64,000 bases of DNA from Gigaspora rosea (Eukaryota > Glomeromycota > Glomeromycetes > Diversisporales > Gigasporaceae). The notes under the pieces were generated by a model. The model had not been told where the DNA came from, ran no database searches, and saw nothing but the letters and a program-made list of their open reading frames with translations. A program made the position numbers and the translations under genes. Within the stretch, counting starts at the first letter, position 1; every line of letters begins with the position of its first letter. Below, one piece after another: positions 9,912 to 22,500 of the stretch. Location of the stretch: positions 37,857 through 101,856 of the forward strand of contig QKWP01001272.1 in assembly GCA_003550325.1 (NCBI GenBank), written 5' to 3'.

Positions 9912-12900
9912 TTAATCATCAATGATCTCCATCCTTTGGCTGCCAGTGATCTTAGAAATAGAGATTATGTCTTTTGATCTTAATGCATTCGTTATCTTTC
10001 TGGTGTTAATCGATTTACTCGTGTACATATCATTTGGATGAATCGGTGATTTTAATTTTTGATTGATATTATTCGCTTCAAAAAATTGCTTCTTGACCAC
10101 ATTATCATCATCAGTATCATCTTGTCCCATCTCGTCAAGCCAATTTCCAATTTTTTGATAAATATTATATTTGTTGCGGTTGGTCGTTTATTTGAATCAG
10201 AATCAATGCATCTTTTGGCCAATTTTTCATAGCATTCAGGTGTTCCCTCACCGAATCCAGGTCGTTCGCCATGACAAATCCTCATTGAAAGTTTAATATC
10301 AAATGGTTCTCCATCAAACGCTCTCTTTCCCGTTGCTAACTCCGTCATAATAATACCGAAGCTGTAAATATCCGCCTCTTGAGTGAATGGCTTTCCTTGT
10401 AAGACTTCTGGCGCTACATACGGCATAACGCCATTGATCTCACCTTCTTGTTTAATATCAGATGATGCTAAAAGTCCCAAATCAGCAATGTATGCACTTT
10501 GTAAATTGTCTTGCAAAATATTACCGGAATGCAAATCTCGATGGATCAATTCTTGCGAATGAATTATTTCAAGATCAGAAGCAATACAATATAATATATT
10601 TAATTTATCTTTCCATACCAATTGAGATACTATTTCGAGATTCTGACGTAATGAACCTTCTCTTGCATATTTCAAAACAATAATATAATCTTTAGTCGTA
10701 TTGTCTCTTGATACTCCATGACATTCTAAAAATGATGGATTTCCATAACCTATTTCACAATAATACTTCAATTCTTGAATAAAATTTTCTACATCTTTAT
10801 TCGAATTGTGAATAACTTTAAGTGCAACTTGATAATTAATCTTATCATTTTTATTATACCAATCTGCGTAAAATACAGTAGCAAATCCACCTTTTCCTAT
10901 TTCTTCTATATCTTCGAATTCATTGTAATTAATCCATGATATTTTATATTTTTCATCGTTTAAAATATTTTTAACACCATCATCGATTCCTTCATGAGAA
11001 ATTTTATTTATTTTTTTAAGACTTCTTGCTTTTCGATACAAATAATTAGCCTTTTGAATATGTCTTTGTACTCCAATTCCATTCCGGTAACAATTACCAA
11101 GATTATTTATTCCACTAAGTTCATTCATATCGGCGACCTTTTTATAACATTCAAACGCTTTACGTTCATCTTTTATAACTCCTCTTCCGTCACGATAACA
11201 ATTGCCAAGATCATTCAAACCCTTAGCGTCCCCCATCTCAGCAGATTTTTGGTAATATAAGAATGCCTCATTTTCATCCTTTTCAACTCCAATTCTATTA
11301 CGATAACAATATCCCACCATATATGTTCCGTCAACATGTCCCATCTCAGCAGATTTTTTATAATAAAAGAATGCCTTATTTTTATCCTTTTCAACTCCAA
11401 TTCCATAAAGATAACAACTTCCAAGTGCAAATATTCCATCGACATCATCCATCTCAGCAGATTTTTGATAATAAAAGAACGCCCTATGTTTATTCTTTAT
11501 AACTCCAATTCCTTTTTCATAAAAATATCCAACATTATAAGTTCCGTCAACGTGTCCCATCTCAGCAGATTTTTGATAATAATAGAATGCCTTATGTTTA
11601 TCCTTTTCAACTCCAATTCCTTTTTCATAAAAATATCCAACATTATAAGTTCCATCAACGTGTCCCATCACAGCAGATTTTTGATAATAAATAAATGCCT
11701 TATGTTCATCCTTTTCAACTCCAATTCCTTTATCATAACAACAACCAGCATTAAATGCTCCAACAGCGTTCTCCATCTCAGCAGATTTTTGAAAATAAAG
11801 GAATGCTTTACGTTTATCCTTTTCAACTCCGATTCCGTTATCATAACAGTGTCCAAGTGCAAATATTCCGTCAACGATTTCCATCTCAGCAGATTTTTGA
11901 TAATAAAAGAAAGCCTTATTTTCATCCTTTTCAACTCCAATTCCATCATAATAACAAATTCCAACATTATATATTCCATTAGCATCCCCCATCTCAGCAG
12001 ATTTTTGATAATATAAAAATGCCTTATGTTCATCCTTTTCAACTCCAATTCCTTCATCGTAACAATATCCAACATTAAATGCTCCTTTAATGTGCCCCAT
12101 CTCAGCAGATTTTTGATAATATTCGAATGCCTTATGTTCATCCTTTCCAACTCCAATTCCATTACGATAACAATATCCCACCATGTATGTTCCGTCAATG
12201 TGCCCCATCTCTGCAGAGTTTTGATAATAAATAAATGCCTTATGTTCATTCTTTTCAACTCCAATTCCATTTTGATACCAATATCCAACATTATATGTTC
12301 CAGCAGCGTTTCCCATCTCAGCAGATTTTTGATAATAAAAGAATGCCTTATGTTCATCCTTTTCAACTCCAAATCCTTTATCATAACAACAACCAACATT
12401 AAATGTTCCAGTAATGTTCCCCATCTCAGCAGATTTTTGAAAATAAAAGAATGCTTTATGTTTATTCTTTTCAACTCCGATTCCGTTATCATAACAATGT
12501 CCAAGTGCAAGCATTCCGTCAACGATTCCCATCTCAGCAGATTTTTGATAATATTCGAATGCCTTATGTTCATCTTTTCAACTCCAATTCCATCATCATA
12601 ACAAAATCCAACATTATATATTCCATTAGCGTCCCCCATCTCAGCAGATTTTTGATAATAAAAAAATGCCTTATGTTTATCCTTTTCAACTCCAATTCCA
12701 TTACGATAACAAAATCCAACATTACGTTTTAACGTGCCCCATTTCGGCAGATTTTTGATAATAACAGAATGCCTTATGTTCATCCTTTTCAACTCCAATT
12801 CCTTTACGATAGCAATATCCCATCATGTATGTTCCGTCAGCGTGTCCCATCTCTGCAGATTTTTGATAATAAATAAATGCCTTATGTTCATTCTTTTCAA

Positions 12901-13930
12901 CTCCAATTCCATTTTGATACCAATATCCAACATTACATGTTCCATAAGCGACACCCATCTCAGCCGATTTTTGATAATAAATAAATGCCTTATGTTTATC
13001 CTTTTCGACTCCAATTCCTTCATCATAACAACAACCAACATTAAATGTTCCAGCAGCGTTCCCCATCTCAGCAGATTTTTGATAATAAATAAATGCCTTA
13101 TGTTCATCCTTTTCAACTCCAATTCCTTTATCATAACAACAACCAACATTAAATATTCCACCAGCGTTCCCCATCTCAGCAGATTTTTGATAATAGAAGA
13201 ATGCCTTATGTTCATCCTTTTCAACTCCAATTCCTTTATCATAACAAAAACCAACATTAAATGTTCCACAAGCGATACCCATCTCAGCAGATTTTTGATA
13301 ATAAATAAATGCCCTATGTTCATCCTTTTCAACTCCAATTCCTTTACCATAACAACAACCAACATTAAATGTTCCAGTTTTGTTCCCCATCTCAGCAGAT
13401 TTTTGAAAATAAAAGAATGCTTTACGCTTATCCTTTTCAATTCCGATTCCGTTATCATAACAATGTCCAAGTGCAAGTATTCCGTCAACGATTCCCATCT
13501 CAGCAGATTTTTGATAATAAAAGAAAGCCTTATGTTCATCCTTTTCAACTCCAATTCCACCATCATAACAAACTCCAACATTATATATTCCATTAGCGTC
13601 CCCCATTTCAGCAGATTTTTGATAATAAAAGAATGCCTTATGTTCATCCTTTTCAACTCCAATTCCATTACGATAACAAAATCCAACATTACAAGTTCCT
13701 TTAACGTGCCCCATCTCAGCAGATTTTTGATAATAAAAGAATGCCTTATTTTCATCCTTTTCAACTCCAATTCCATATTGATAACAACATCCAACATTAT
13801 ATGTTCCTGTAGCATCCCCCATAGCAGATTTTTGATAGTAATCAAATGCCTTGCGTTCATTCTTTTCAACCCCTATGCCGTTTTGATAATTCCATCCGAG
13901 TTTGCGAAGTTCAGTGCCTGTCTGGCTCAT
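9912..13930 (-). pseudogene. Sel1-repeat / TKL-type protein kinase (gene A), frameshifted
   Basis: Start at ATG 13930 (MSQTGTELRKLGWNYQNG), directly into more than 25 Sel1-like repeats of 36 residues (core GIGVEKDEHKAFFYYQKSAE). Sel1 solenoids bind partner proteins. A C-terminal kinase domain follows, with G-loop IGKGGFATVF, Lys in VALKVIHN, catalytic HRDLHSGNIL, DLG in place of DFG, and PYVAPEVL. Three lesions break it. About 5 bp are lost near 12,735 (TAA at once), one G is lost near 12,577 (GAAAAGATG for GAAAAGGATG, restoring frame), and an indel near 10,140-10,180 puts the C-terminal tail (9912-10130) in another frame. As read, translation gives only about 400 residues of Sel1 repeats. 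It lacks the N-terminal domain and the kinase intron of genes B-D. Long opposite-strand frames are shadows of the repeat. Confidence 0.85.
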
Positions 13931-15497
13931 GTTAAATGTGTGTATCAAAAAAATTTTTTATTTATATATTTTTATAGTTTGCAGTTACTCGTTTATTAAC
14001 AAAAAAAATCAAACTTTATTCTTTCTATGGATTTCTTTTTTTTCCTAGTTTAATTTTTCATTTAATTAACTAATAATTCTAGTAGAAATAATAATCCGTG
14101 AAAATCTAAGTCTAAATAAACTAATATGTTCAAGTAAATTTTTGTCTATCGTTAATATGTATTATATACAGCATATGTATACGAATAAATTATTTGTAAA
14201 TTCTAAAACATAATTTTAATTAATACATAACTGATAATCTGTTATGTTTTTCATGTGTTATCGTTACGAAATAATCATGTTTACTCGAATTCAAACTCAG
14301 CCGACAACTCCCTACCAATCATGATCATAAATTGTCGGATAACACCATTATTCATTTGTCCGGTTGAACCAATTTACCGTTATTCAAAAATAATGTATAC
14401 TTACACGAATCCAAAATAATATTTATTGCTTCACAAAATTGGATTCTTTTTTTTTAATGGTAAAAATTACGGACTAAACTTATAAGCTTTAATCAAAAAG
14501 ACTATTAAAAATTTATCAACAAAGTCGAGCTTATAAAATTCCTTTAATAAGGCACTTTTAATACTATATAGTTATAATAGTTTAATAGTGCGATTATTGA
14601 GTCAATGAATAACGTATTTCGTTGAATTTTCTGACAAATTAGAAATATTCATTTGTACAATACATATTCAACATCTGATATTTATTATCCATTTTGTCCA
14701 CTTTTGTCCACATTACTTGGAAATATCTAAATGTTTCTTCTAAATGTGCTCTCGTGACAATATATTTTGTGCTATCAAGCATCTGTCTCAATGTGATTGG
14801 CTAGTTATATAGTTATTGAAATCGTGCACAAGTGCTACGGTTAAACTTAGCCAATTAGCACAATTCTATGATTATCTTTAATTCGATTGCTTCAACATTA
14901 CTCAGCATCGACTTTCTTTATAATTAATTGAAGGTTTTCTAACTATAAAATTGGCAATCTATTAAAGTCAATTGGCTTCTCAAAATAAAACCTAAGTCTA
15001 CTTTTCAATTTTCAAATTTTTCTTGCCTTCATAAGTTATAGCTATAATATTTTCTATATTTCTTTATTTTAAATAAAATTATAGCCTGCAATTTCAGTCA
15101 TTTGAAGTTACACTTGATTCTTGAAACTAGGAAAGAAAAGGGTAAATATATATGACTATAAATATTATAAAATAAAGTAATATCGCACAAAATAATAATG
15201 TGTTTAAACTTATGTAATTGATCTTTGGGATGACGGTCTCGAAAAGTTTTGGTTTGATCTTTCTATGCTGCTTACTAATTAAATAAATATTTGCAACTTT
15301 GCAGTAACTACAAGCGGCTTTTAAGAAATATAAATATATAAATGAAAATTACAATAGCGCATCTAATATTGAATTAATTATTACATGATCAATTTATTCA
15401 ACATATTCAAGAAGAATATATGTATTTATAAATTATCCCTTCAACTGTTTTGCCTGGAATTTATTATTGCGCTTTGCAAAAATGTGTGACCTCTACA
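13931..15497. other. intergenic, with a fragment of a foldback family
   Basis: No gene seen. 14,230-14,400 matches, in the opposite orientation, the right half of the foldback at 28,806-29,351 (shared ACTCCCTACCAATCATGATC and TTGTCGGATAACA words), so a partial copy of that element lies upstream of gene A. Confidence 0.5.
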
Positions 15498-15612
15498 TAG
15501 GGTTGTTAATGGAGCACTCCAGTCAATAATAAAACATATAACCCACTCCGGAGCACTCCAGAAGCGGGTTATATGTTTTATTAGTGTCTGGAGTACTCCA
15601 TTAACAACCCTA
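15498..15612. mobile_element. hAT-type MITE, 115 bp
   Basis: A near-perfect palindrome with ends TAGGGTTGTTAATGGAG and CTCCATTAACAACCCTA, flanked by identical 8-bp duplications CCTCTACA (15490-15497 and 15613-15620). The ends start TAGGG like the MITE at 4243. Non-coding and probably young, because the duplication is perfect. Confidence 0.85.
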
Positions 15613-15869
15613 CCTCTACAGATCATGATGTCATGTAAAATCACGGGAAATCAGGCGATTTAGAGAATTTTACTGATTTCCAATAAAGATGCTGATGTCA
15701 AAATTACGTATCAATATAAAATATAGCATGCCTCCTGCGTATAGTAAAGGCTTGAAGTGGCGTATTATTTATCTACATTATGATGGCAATTCATTATGTT
15801 ATTAATAAGAAACTATTACACCGAGAGCACAAGGAAAAAACTAACGTTTCTCTTGTACTTAGTGAGTAA

Positions 15870-16082
15870 TTATAAAGTGCTATTTTTTTGACGAACATAA
15901 TCTATTTGCTCTTTCACCCAATTAGGATTAAATAATCGTACTCTATGTGGCGCATCAGATAAGTTGCAATTACATATGTTTTGCTGTAAGTCAATTCCAC
16001 AATACAAGCATTTTTGACAACTAAAACATGTTCCTCTGCGATATTTTAGCTTTGTTTCTTGAACGTCAGCCATTATAACCAA
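15870..16082 (-). CDS. small Cys-rich ORF, unrecognised
   Basis: A frame of 67-70 residues; the likely start is the second Met (MADVQETKLKYRRG). A cluster of cysteines follows, CFSCQKCLYCGIDLQQNICNC, which could bind one or two zinc ions. The C-terminal part is VRLFNPNWVKEQIDYVRQ. Nothing around it suggests an operon or a larger gene. It could be a real short zinc-binding protein, an exon, or chance. Confidence 0.35.
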   Translation of the reverse strand: MVIMADVQETKLKYRRGTCFSCQKCLYCGIDLQQNICNCNLSDAPHRVRLFNPNWVKEQIDYVRQKNSTL

Positions 16083-16262
16083 GTATTAAAGGAATATTTA
16101 TGTAAAAAGATGTTTGTCGGAAAAAACAAATATCAAAATATATAACTTTTGGGAATGACGTATTTTTATATATATGATAGCTGATCGAAACTATGATTGA
16201 AAGCATAATTTAATATATAAATTTAAATTTGAATTTTTTATTAAGAATCACAGAGATTTTCA

Positions 16263-16554
16263 CCGTGAAAATCACAGGGTCACACTTTTTTGCAAAACGC
16301 TATAATTATACTATTTGAAATTACGTGAATCAAAATCTAATTTATATTGATGTGAAGTTAAACTTCACATTGCCAATATATTGATTTTCCTTATATCTTT
16401 TGAACTCCATAATCAATATTATAATTAATTTTAAGAATCTTAAACCATATCAGGATAAACAAGGTCTCACCAACATTTAAAAAAAATTAAAATCAGAAAT
16501 TTTTCCGCCATCATCACGTGAAAACACAGGGTCACACTTTTTGCAAAGCGCTAT
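16263..16554. repeat. pair of direct repeats
   Basis: The phrase CACAGGGTCACACTTTT, preceded by CGTGAAAA and followed by TTGCAAANCGCTATAAT, occurs at about 16,264-16,306 and again at about 16,512-16,554 in the same orientation. The spacing is roughly 250 bp. The spacer is AT-rich. The role is unknown; it could be a remnant of element ends. Confidence 0.5.
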
Positions 16555-16740
16555 AATAGTTTTAAAAAGGACTTTTTTGTGGCCAAATTTTCGCGATTAC
16601 AATCACCATCGTTAAGACGCTACAATGTCGTTTATTAAGCACAATTGTTTTTATTCAAGAAATATCAGAAGTTAAAGTTTGATCTTACAGATTGAACCTC
16701 TTATAATAGACTTTACATCATATTATTGTTCTATTACGCA

Positions 16741-17218
16741 GATATTACTAATTACGATTTACCCTAAATCTATCGGATATTATTAAATTCATATAAAAAT
16801 CGATCTTTTAAATATTTTAAAATGTATCAACTTATTATCTAGACGTTAAATCGCCTGGAATTTTTCACTAGTTATTTATATAAAGCCAAAGAATAAGGCT
16901 ATGTTTTCATTTTTTTTTTTTTTATTAATATGTGGGTTCTAAGCATTCGCCTTATTAATTAGGACGAAAAAATTATCTTAAAAATATAATAGAAATATAA
17001 TTAGAACTTTAGTGAAAATTCGAACATAGCAATTTTGAAACAGTTCTGACGAACTGTTTTCAATTAAAAAAAAATTGGAAAAATAAGTGCAATATTTGTA
17101 TGATACTTTTAGAATCTTGCACTTTGCTTTATAATAAATAATAATAAATTTACATTCGATTAATTATCTTAATTTCTTTGATAAAAATCTGATCATAGTA
17201 AATTGATCAATGTTGCTG
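16741..17218. repeat. left arm of array-flanking inverted repeat
   Basis: This segment matches the reverse complement of 46,261-46,690 along its whole length with moderate divergence. Examples are CAACTTATTATC, ATTTATATAAAG then CAAAGAATAA, AGTTCTGACNAAC, AAGTGCAATATTT and GATAAAAATCTGATCATA. It may be upstream DNA of an ancestral kinase gene duplicated in inverted orientation, or the edge of the amplified region. Confidence 0.65.
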
Positions 17219-17894
17219 ACATAGTTTTGATTGATTAATCCGTGTGACACCCCAATGGACGTCACTAAATTCTGAGTATTCGAACCTTTCTATTTCTTCC
17301 AATGAAAATTTTCGATATTTAACTCGTAACAACTTAACAAGTTTTTCTCGAATCTTGCATGGTTTCACTCAACACTTAGGTATTGTTTAACTCAAAGTTA
17401 AAGTGTCATTTTATTTCGAAATATTCCAGATAGAACCGCAAATATTTATGTGCTACATATGCTACATATTATGATTTATTCTAAACATTCATTTCTTCAT
17501 ATTTTAACTTTGATTTAATTTTATCATTCGAATAAAAAATCTTTTGTAATACAGTAATGACAGGAGTCGAGCAAAAGGAAATATCATGTATAGTATCTTT
17601 CAATAAAAACCTGAATACATATAGAATATTTTAACGTTTTTTTTAGTGCTAGAATGTTCGGAACAACTAGGAAAAAGTGAAAAGGTTTGATTATTCGTGA
17701 AGTATAGAAAATTTGCGATTGTATTTTCAGCTGTTTTTGAAGGTAGAAATATGCATTAAAAAGTCTAAATAATAACTTGCAAATTGATATTAAAGCGATA
17801 GAGCGAATTAAACGTGAGGTAACATGGCATCATTATATATTGAGATCCTTAACGTTAATATTCAAAAATAATTTAGATTGAAATTCTCACGATA

Positions 17895-18110
17895 TTGAGC
17901 ACGAAAATATCGTCAAACTTTACGGAATTTCAAGAGGCATGATGAAAATCTGAAATTGAAAATTAAAGTATTAAAAATTGCAAAATTTAATTTTACCTTG
18001 TTACGTAGTTTTATGCTGGTATTGCAATTGGCTAATAGTAGAATATTTAGAAAAAGCAGTAGGAAAATATTTATAAAATTTTATGGTATGAACTCATCCA
18101 AATTCCAATG
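17895..18110 (+). pseudogene. decayed protein-kinase relic
   Basis: Frame fragment HDIEHENIVKLYGISRGMMK (about 17,889-17,950) is the alphaC/beta4 segment of a TKL-type kinase, comparable to HENIVKFYGI in fungal homologues. About 60 nt later another frame gives MLVLQLANSRIFRKSSRKIF, matching the hinge region (LQYANGGNLREYL-like). The fragments are separated by stops and AT-rich sequence, and no catalytic loop is left. It is not closer to genes A-D than to other fungal kinases by eye. Confidence 0.6.
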
Positions 18111-18572
18111 GAATTACTACTGACATATGTGTATGTCAATTTCGTTAGAAAAATAAAAATTGACACAAAATAACTTCAACCCTTGAATGCATTTTTTTTC
18201 GTCTTAAAACTGTTTGTTAGAATTTCGTCTTCAATAAATTTTAAATGCATAATATAATGAAAAACAAATTAAACAAGGTTATGCATTGATTCTAATAAAC
18301 CCTTTAATCCTTTATATACATTTAAAAATTCATCAATTAAGGGTGTTCTCAAGTATCAACCGAGATACATTTCATAGTGATCGAAATAGTGCACAAGCAT
18401 TATGATGCAATTTTAACTACTGTTATAACACCTTGGGATGAATGGCGATATTATTGAGATATACTCAAGCATTACTATTATTGTGATTTTTTAATAATTT
18501 TAGTGATGCTCAATTGCAACGATAGATCAAAAAAATGATTCAATCACTGCTTGAGGATTCTAAATAATTGTG

Positions 18573-18792
18573 GGGGATTATGCTGAAAATGGATTATGCT
18601 GAAAATTTGGGGTCTCTATTTAAACCTATAATACCTACTAAAACCCACATATACTCTTTTATTAATAAAACTACACCCTAACCCTAACCTAACTATAAAA
18701 AAAGGACCACAAAAAAGGCCCTAAAAAAATTTACAATTTCATAATAAAATATGAAAAATTTTCATCATAATCCATTTTCAGCATAATCCCCA
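18573..18792. mobile_element. MITE with telomere-like core (copy 2)
   Basis: Ends GGGGATTATGCTGAAAATGG and CCATTTTCAGCATAATCCCC are perfectly inverted. The core shares ACCCACATATACTC, TTTATTAATAA and CCCTAACCCTAACC with the element at 9554. It sits upstream of gene B and is absent at the matching place upstream of gene D, which instead has unrelated DNA (about 38,835-39,215). Confidence 0.75.
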
Positions 18793-19560
18793 ACACTAAT
18801 TATAAAATTGGAAAAATAATATATTTTAGAATTATTATTCTGCAAGCTTTTTTTTTTGATAAATATCCGCGAAATGACACGAAGCCAGTGAGTGTATTCT
18901 TTAATTAAATAGGATTCGACGTTATCTAGCAACCTACAGGGGAAAAAGGATTAACTTAGGTTAACCTAGGTCTTCTAACAAATCACGATTTGCTTAATAA
19001 TTATTAAAACGTTTTCTATTAAGGTTTGTCCAATTCATCAAAAAACATAATGACCTAAGTACCGTATAATAACCGAATGTGCTCGAAATATATTAGTGTT
19101 TGGAGATTCATCAGCTGCAATTATCGCATTAAATCTGCTTTCTCATCAAGTAGTTCTAGAAAATCGTATAAAGCATGAAGAAAGCATTATTACCAATTTT
19201 AACTGTGATATTATATAAGAGAATGAATCAGAGTTTTGAGTTATCTTTGTAATTGATGCAAATCATTACAATAATAGTGAAAGTTTAACGAGAATCAGAC
19301 ATAACTATCGTCAAGTAGGTATCGGGGTTGACGATTTCTATCTATTAAAAAAAAAAAGCTTTCAGATAAAATAAAAATTACAATCGTACTTATTATTTTT
19401 GTATAAAAATAAATACTATCTTTTCCTATGCTTAAACCCCTAATTTATCGAGAAGTGTTACAATGTAATGCAGTAATTGCATCAATATATATATATATAT
19501 ATTTATATTAAATGTATACATAACTTTAACGCTGCCTTGTTCACACTTTCTTGCGTCAGA

Positions 19561-22500
19561 ATGTCAAATTACAATAACCTATTTGTAAAGCAGTCAGAAA
19601 AAGTCGACAGTTCATCGGATATAACTCAAATAGCAAACAATTTTATCCAATTGAATTTAGATGATAAAAGCTTACAGGATTCTTCACAGGATTTTCTAAA
19701 TAAAATTGTTGATGAAATGTGTAATCTTTATAATGAAGAAAGGTCGAAAGACAAAACTTTTCGTTCAATTCTTGATACGTTAGAACAATTTCTAATAAAG
19801 AAGAACCCAAATCCAAATAATATTATCATTTTTTGCTTAAATGATGAAACAAATCCTATAATTCAATTCGTTCTTGCAAGTTGCTATTATTATGGCCAAT
19901 GGGTTGAAAAAGATGAACATAAGGCATTCATTTATTATCAAAAATCTGCAGAGATGGGTGACGTCAATGGAACACATAATGTTGGATATTGTTATCTGAA
20001 TGGAATTGGAGTTGAAAAGGATGAGCATAAGGCATTCGAATATTACCAGAAATCTGCAGAGATGGGTAATGCCATTGCGATGAATAATGTTGGATGTTGT
20101 TATGATGAAGGAATTGGAGTTGAAAAAGATGAGCATAAGGCATTCGAATATTACCGTAAGTCTGCGGAAATGGGTAATGCCATTGCGATGAATTATATTG
20201 GATATTGTTATGATAAAGGAATTAGAGTTAAAAAGAATGAGCATAAGGCATTCGAATATTACCAGAAATCTGCGGAGATGGGTAATACTTTTGCGATGAA
20301 TTATGTTAGAAATTGCTATTATAAACGAATTGGAGTTGAAAAGGATGAGCAGCATAAGGCATTCGAAAATTATCAGAAATCTGCGAAGATGGGTAATGCC
20401 TTTGCGATGAATAAAGTTGGAAATTGTTATTATAAAGGAATTGGAGTTGAAAAGGATGAGCATAAGGAATTCGAATATTACCAGAAATCTGCGGAGATGG
20501 GTAATGCCTTTGCGATGATTAATGTTGGAAATTGCTATTATAAAGGAAGTGGAGTTGAAAAGGATGAGCATAAGGCATTCGAATATTACCAGAAATCTGC
20601 GGAGATGGGAAATGCCAGTGCGATAGATGACCTTAAAAAATATGAACATAAAGCATTCGAATATTACCAGAAATCTGCAGAGATGGGTGACGCCAATGGA
20701 ACAAATGGTGTTGGATATTGTTATCAGAATGGAATTGGAGTTGAAAAAGATGAGCATAAGGCATTCATTTATTATCAAAAATCTGCGGCGATGGGTAATG
20801 CCATTGCGATGAATAATGTTGGAAATTGTTATTATAAAGGAATTGGAGCTGAAAAGGATGAACATAAAGCATTCGAATATTACCAGAAATCTGCGGAGAT
20901 GGGTAATGCCATTGCGATGAATAATGTTGGAAATTGCTATTATAAAGGAATTGGAGTTGAAAAGGATGAGCATAAGGCATTCGAATATTACCAGAAATCT
21001 GCGGAGATGGGATATGCCATTGCGATAGGTAACCTTGAAAAATATGAACATAAAGCATTCGAATATTACCAGAAATCTGCGGAGATGGGTAATGCCATTG
21101 CGATGAATAATGTTGGAAATTGCTATTATAAAGGAATTGGAGTTGAAAAGGATGAGCATAAGGCATTCGAATATTACCAGAAATCTGCGGAGATGGGATA
21201 TGCCATTGCGATAGGTAACCTTGAAAAATATGAACATAAAGCATTCGAATATTACCAGAAATCTGCGGAGATGGGTAATGCCATTGCGATGAATAATGTT
21301 GGAAATTGCTATTATAAAGGAATTGGAGTTGAAAAGGATGAGCATAAGGCATTCGAATATTACCAGAAATCTGCGGAGATGGGATATGCCATTGCGATAG
21401 GTAACCTTGAAAAATATGAACATAAAGCATTCGAATATTACCAGAAATCTGCGGAGATGGGTAATGCCATTGCGATGAATAATGTTGGAAATTGCTATTA
21501 TAAAGGAATTGGAGTTGAAAAGGATGAGCATAAGGCATTCGAATATTACCAGAAATCTGCGGAGATGGGATATGCCATTGCGATAGGTAACCTTGAAAAA
21601 GATGAACATAAAGCATTCGAATATTACCAGAAATCTGCGGAGATGGGTAATGCCATTGCGATGAATAATGTTGGAAATTGCTATTATAAAGGAATTGGAG
21701 TTGAAAAGGATGAGCATAAGGCATTCGAATATTACCAGAAATCTGCGGAGATGGGATATGCCATTGCGATAGGTAACCTTGAAAAATATGAACATAAAGC
21801 ATTCGAATATTACCAGAAATCTGCAGAGATGGGTAATGCCTTTGCGATGAATAATGTTGGAAATTGCTATTATAAAGGAATTGGAGTTGAAAAGGATGAG
21901 CATAAGGCATTCGAATATTACCAGAAATCTGCGGAGATGGGATATGCCATTGCGATAGGTAACCTTGAAAAAGATCGAAATGAAATAGGAGTTGAAAAAT
22001 ATGAACATAAAGCATTCGAATATTACCAGAAATCTGCGGAGATGGGTAATGCCATTGCGATGAATAATGTTGGAAATTGCTATTATAAAGGAATTGGAGT
22101 TGAAAAGGATGAGCATAAGGCATTCGAATATTACCAGAAATCTGCGGAGATGGGATATGCCATTGCGATAGGTAACCTTGAAAAAGATCGAAATGAAATA
22201 GGAGTTGAAAAATATGAACATAAAGCATTCGAATATTACCAGAAATCTGCGGAGATGGGTAATGCCATTGCGATGAATAATGTTGGAAATTGCTATTATA
22301 AAGGAAGTGGAGTTGAAAAGGATGAGCATAAGGCATTCGAATATTACCAGAAATCTGCGGAGATGGGAAATGCCAGTGCGATAGATGACCTTAAAAAATA
22401 TGAACATAAAGCATTCGAATATTACCAGAAATCTGCAGAGATGGGTGACGCCAATGGAACAAATGGTGTTGGATATTGTTATCAGAATGGAATTGGAGTT

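Noticed and set aside
11336..13999. Long frames on the + strand over gene A
   Set aside because: Same cause: shadows of the 108-bp Sel1 periodicity, made of repeated Phe/Ile/Leu-rich units.
20989..21982. CRISPR-like regular repeats
   Set aside because: The 186-bp units have no unique spacers and encode Sel1 repeats in frame.
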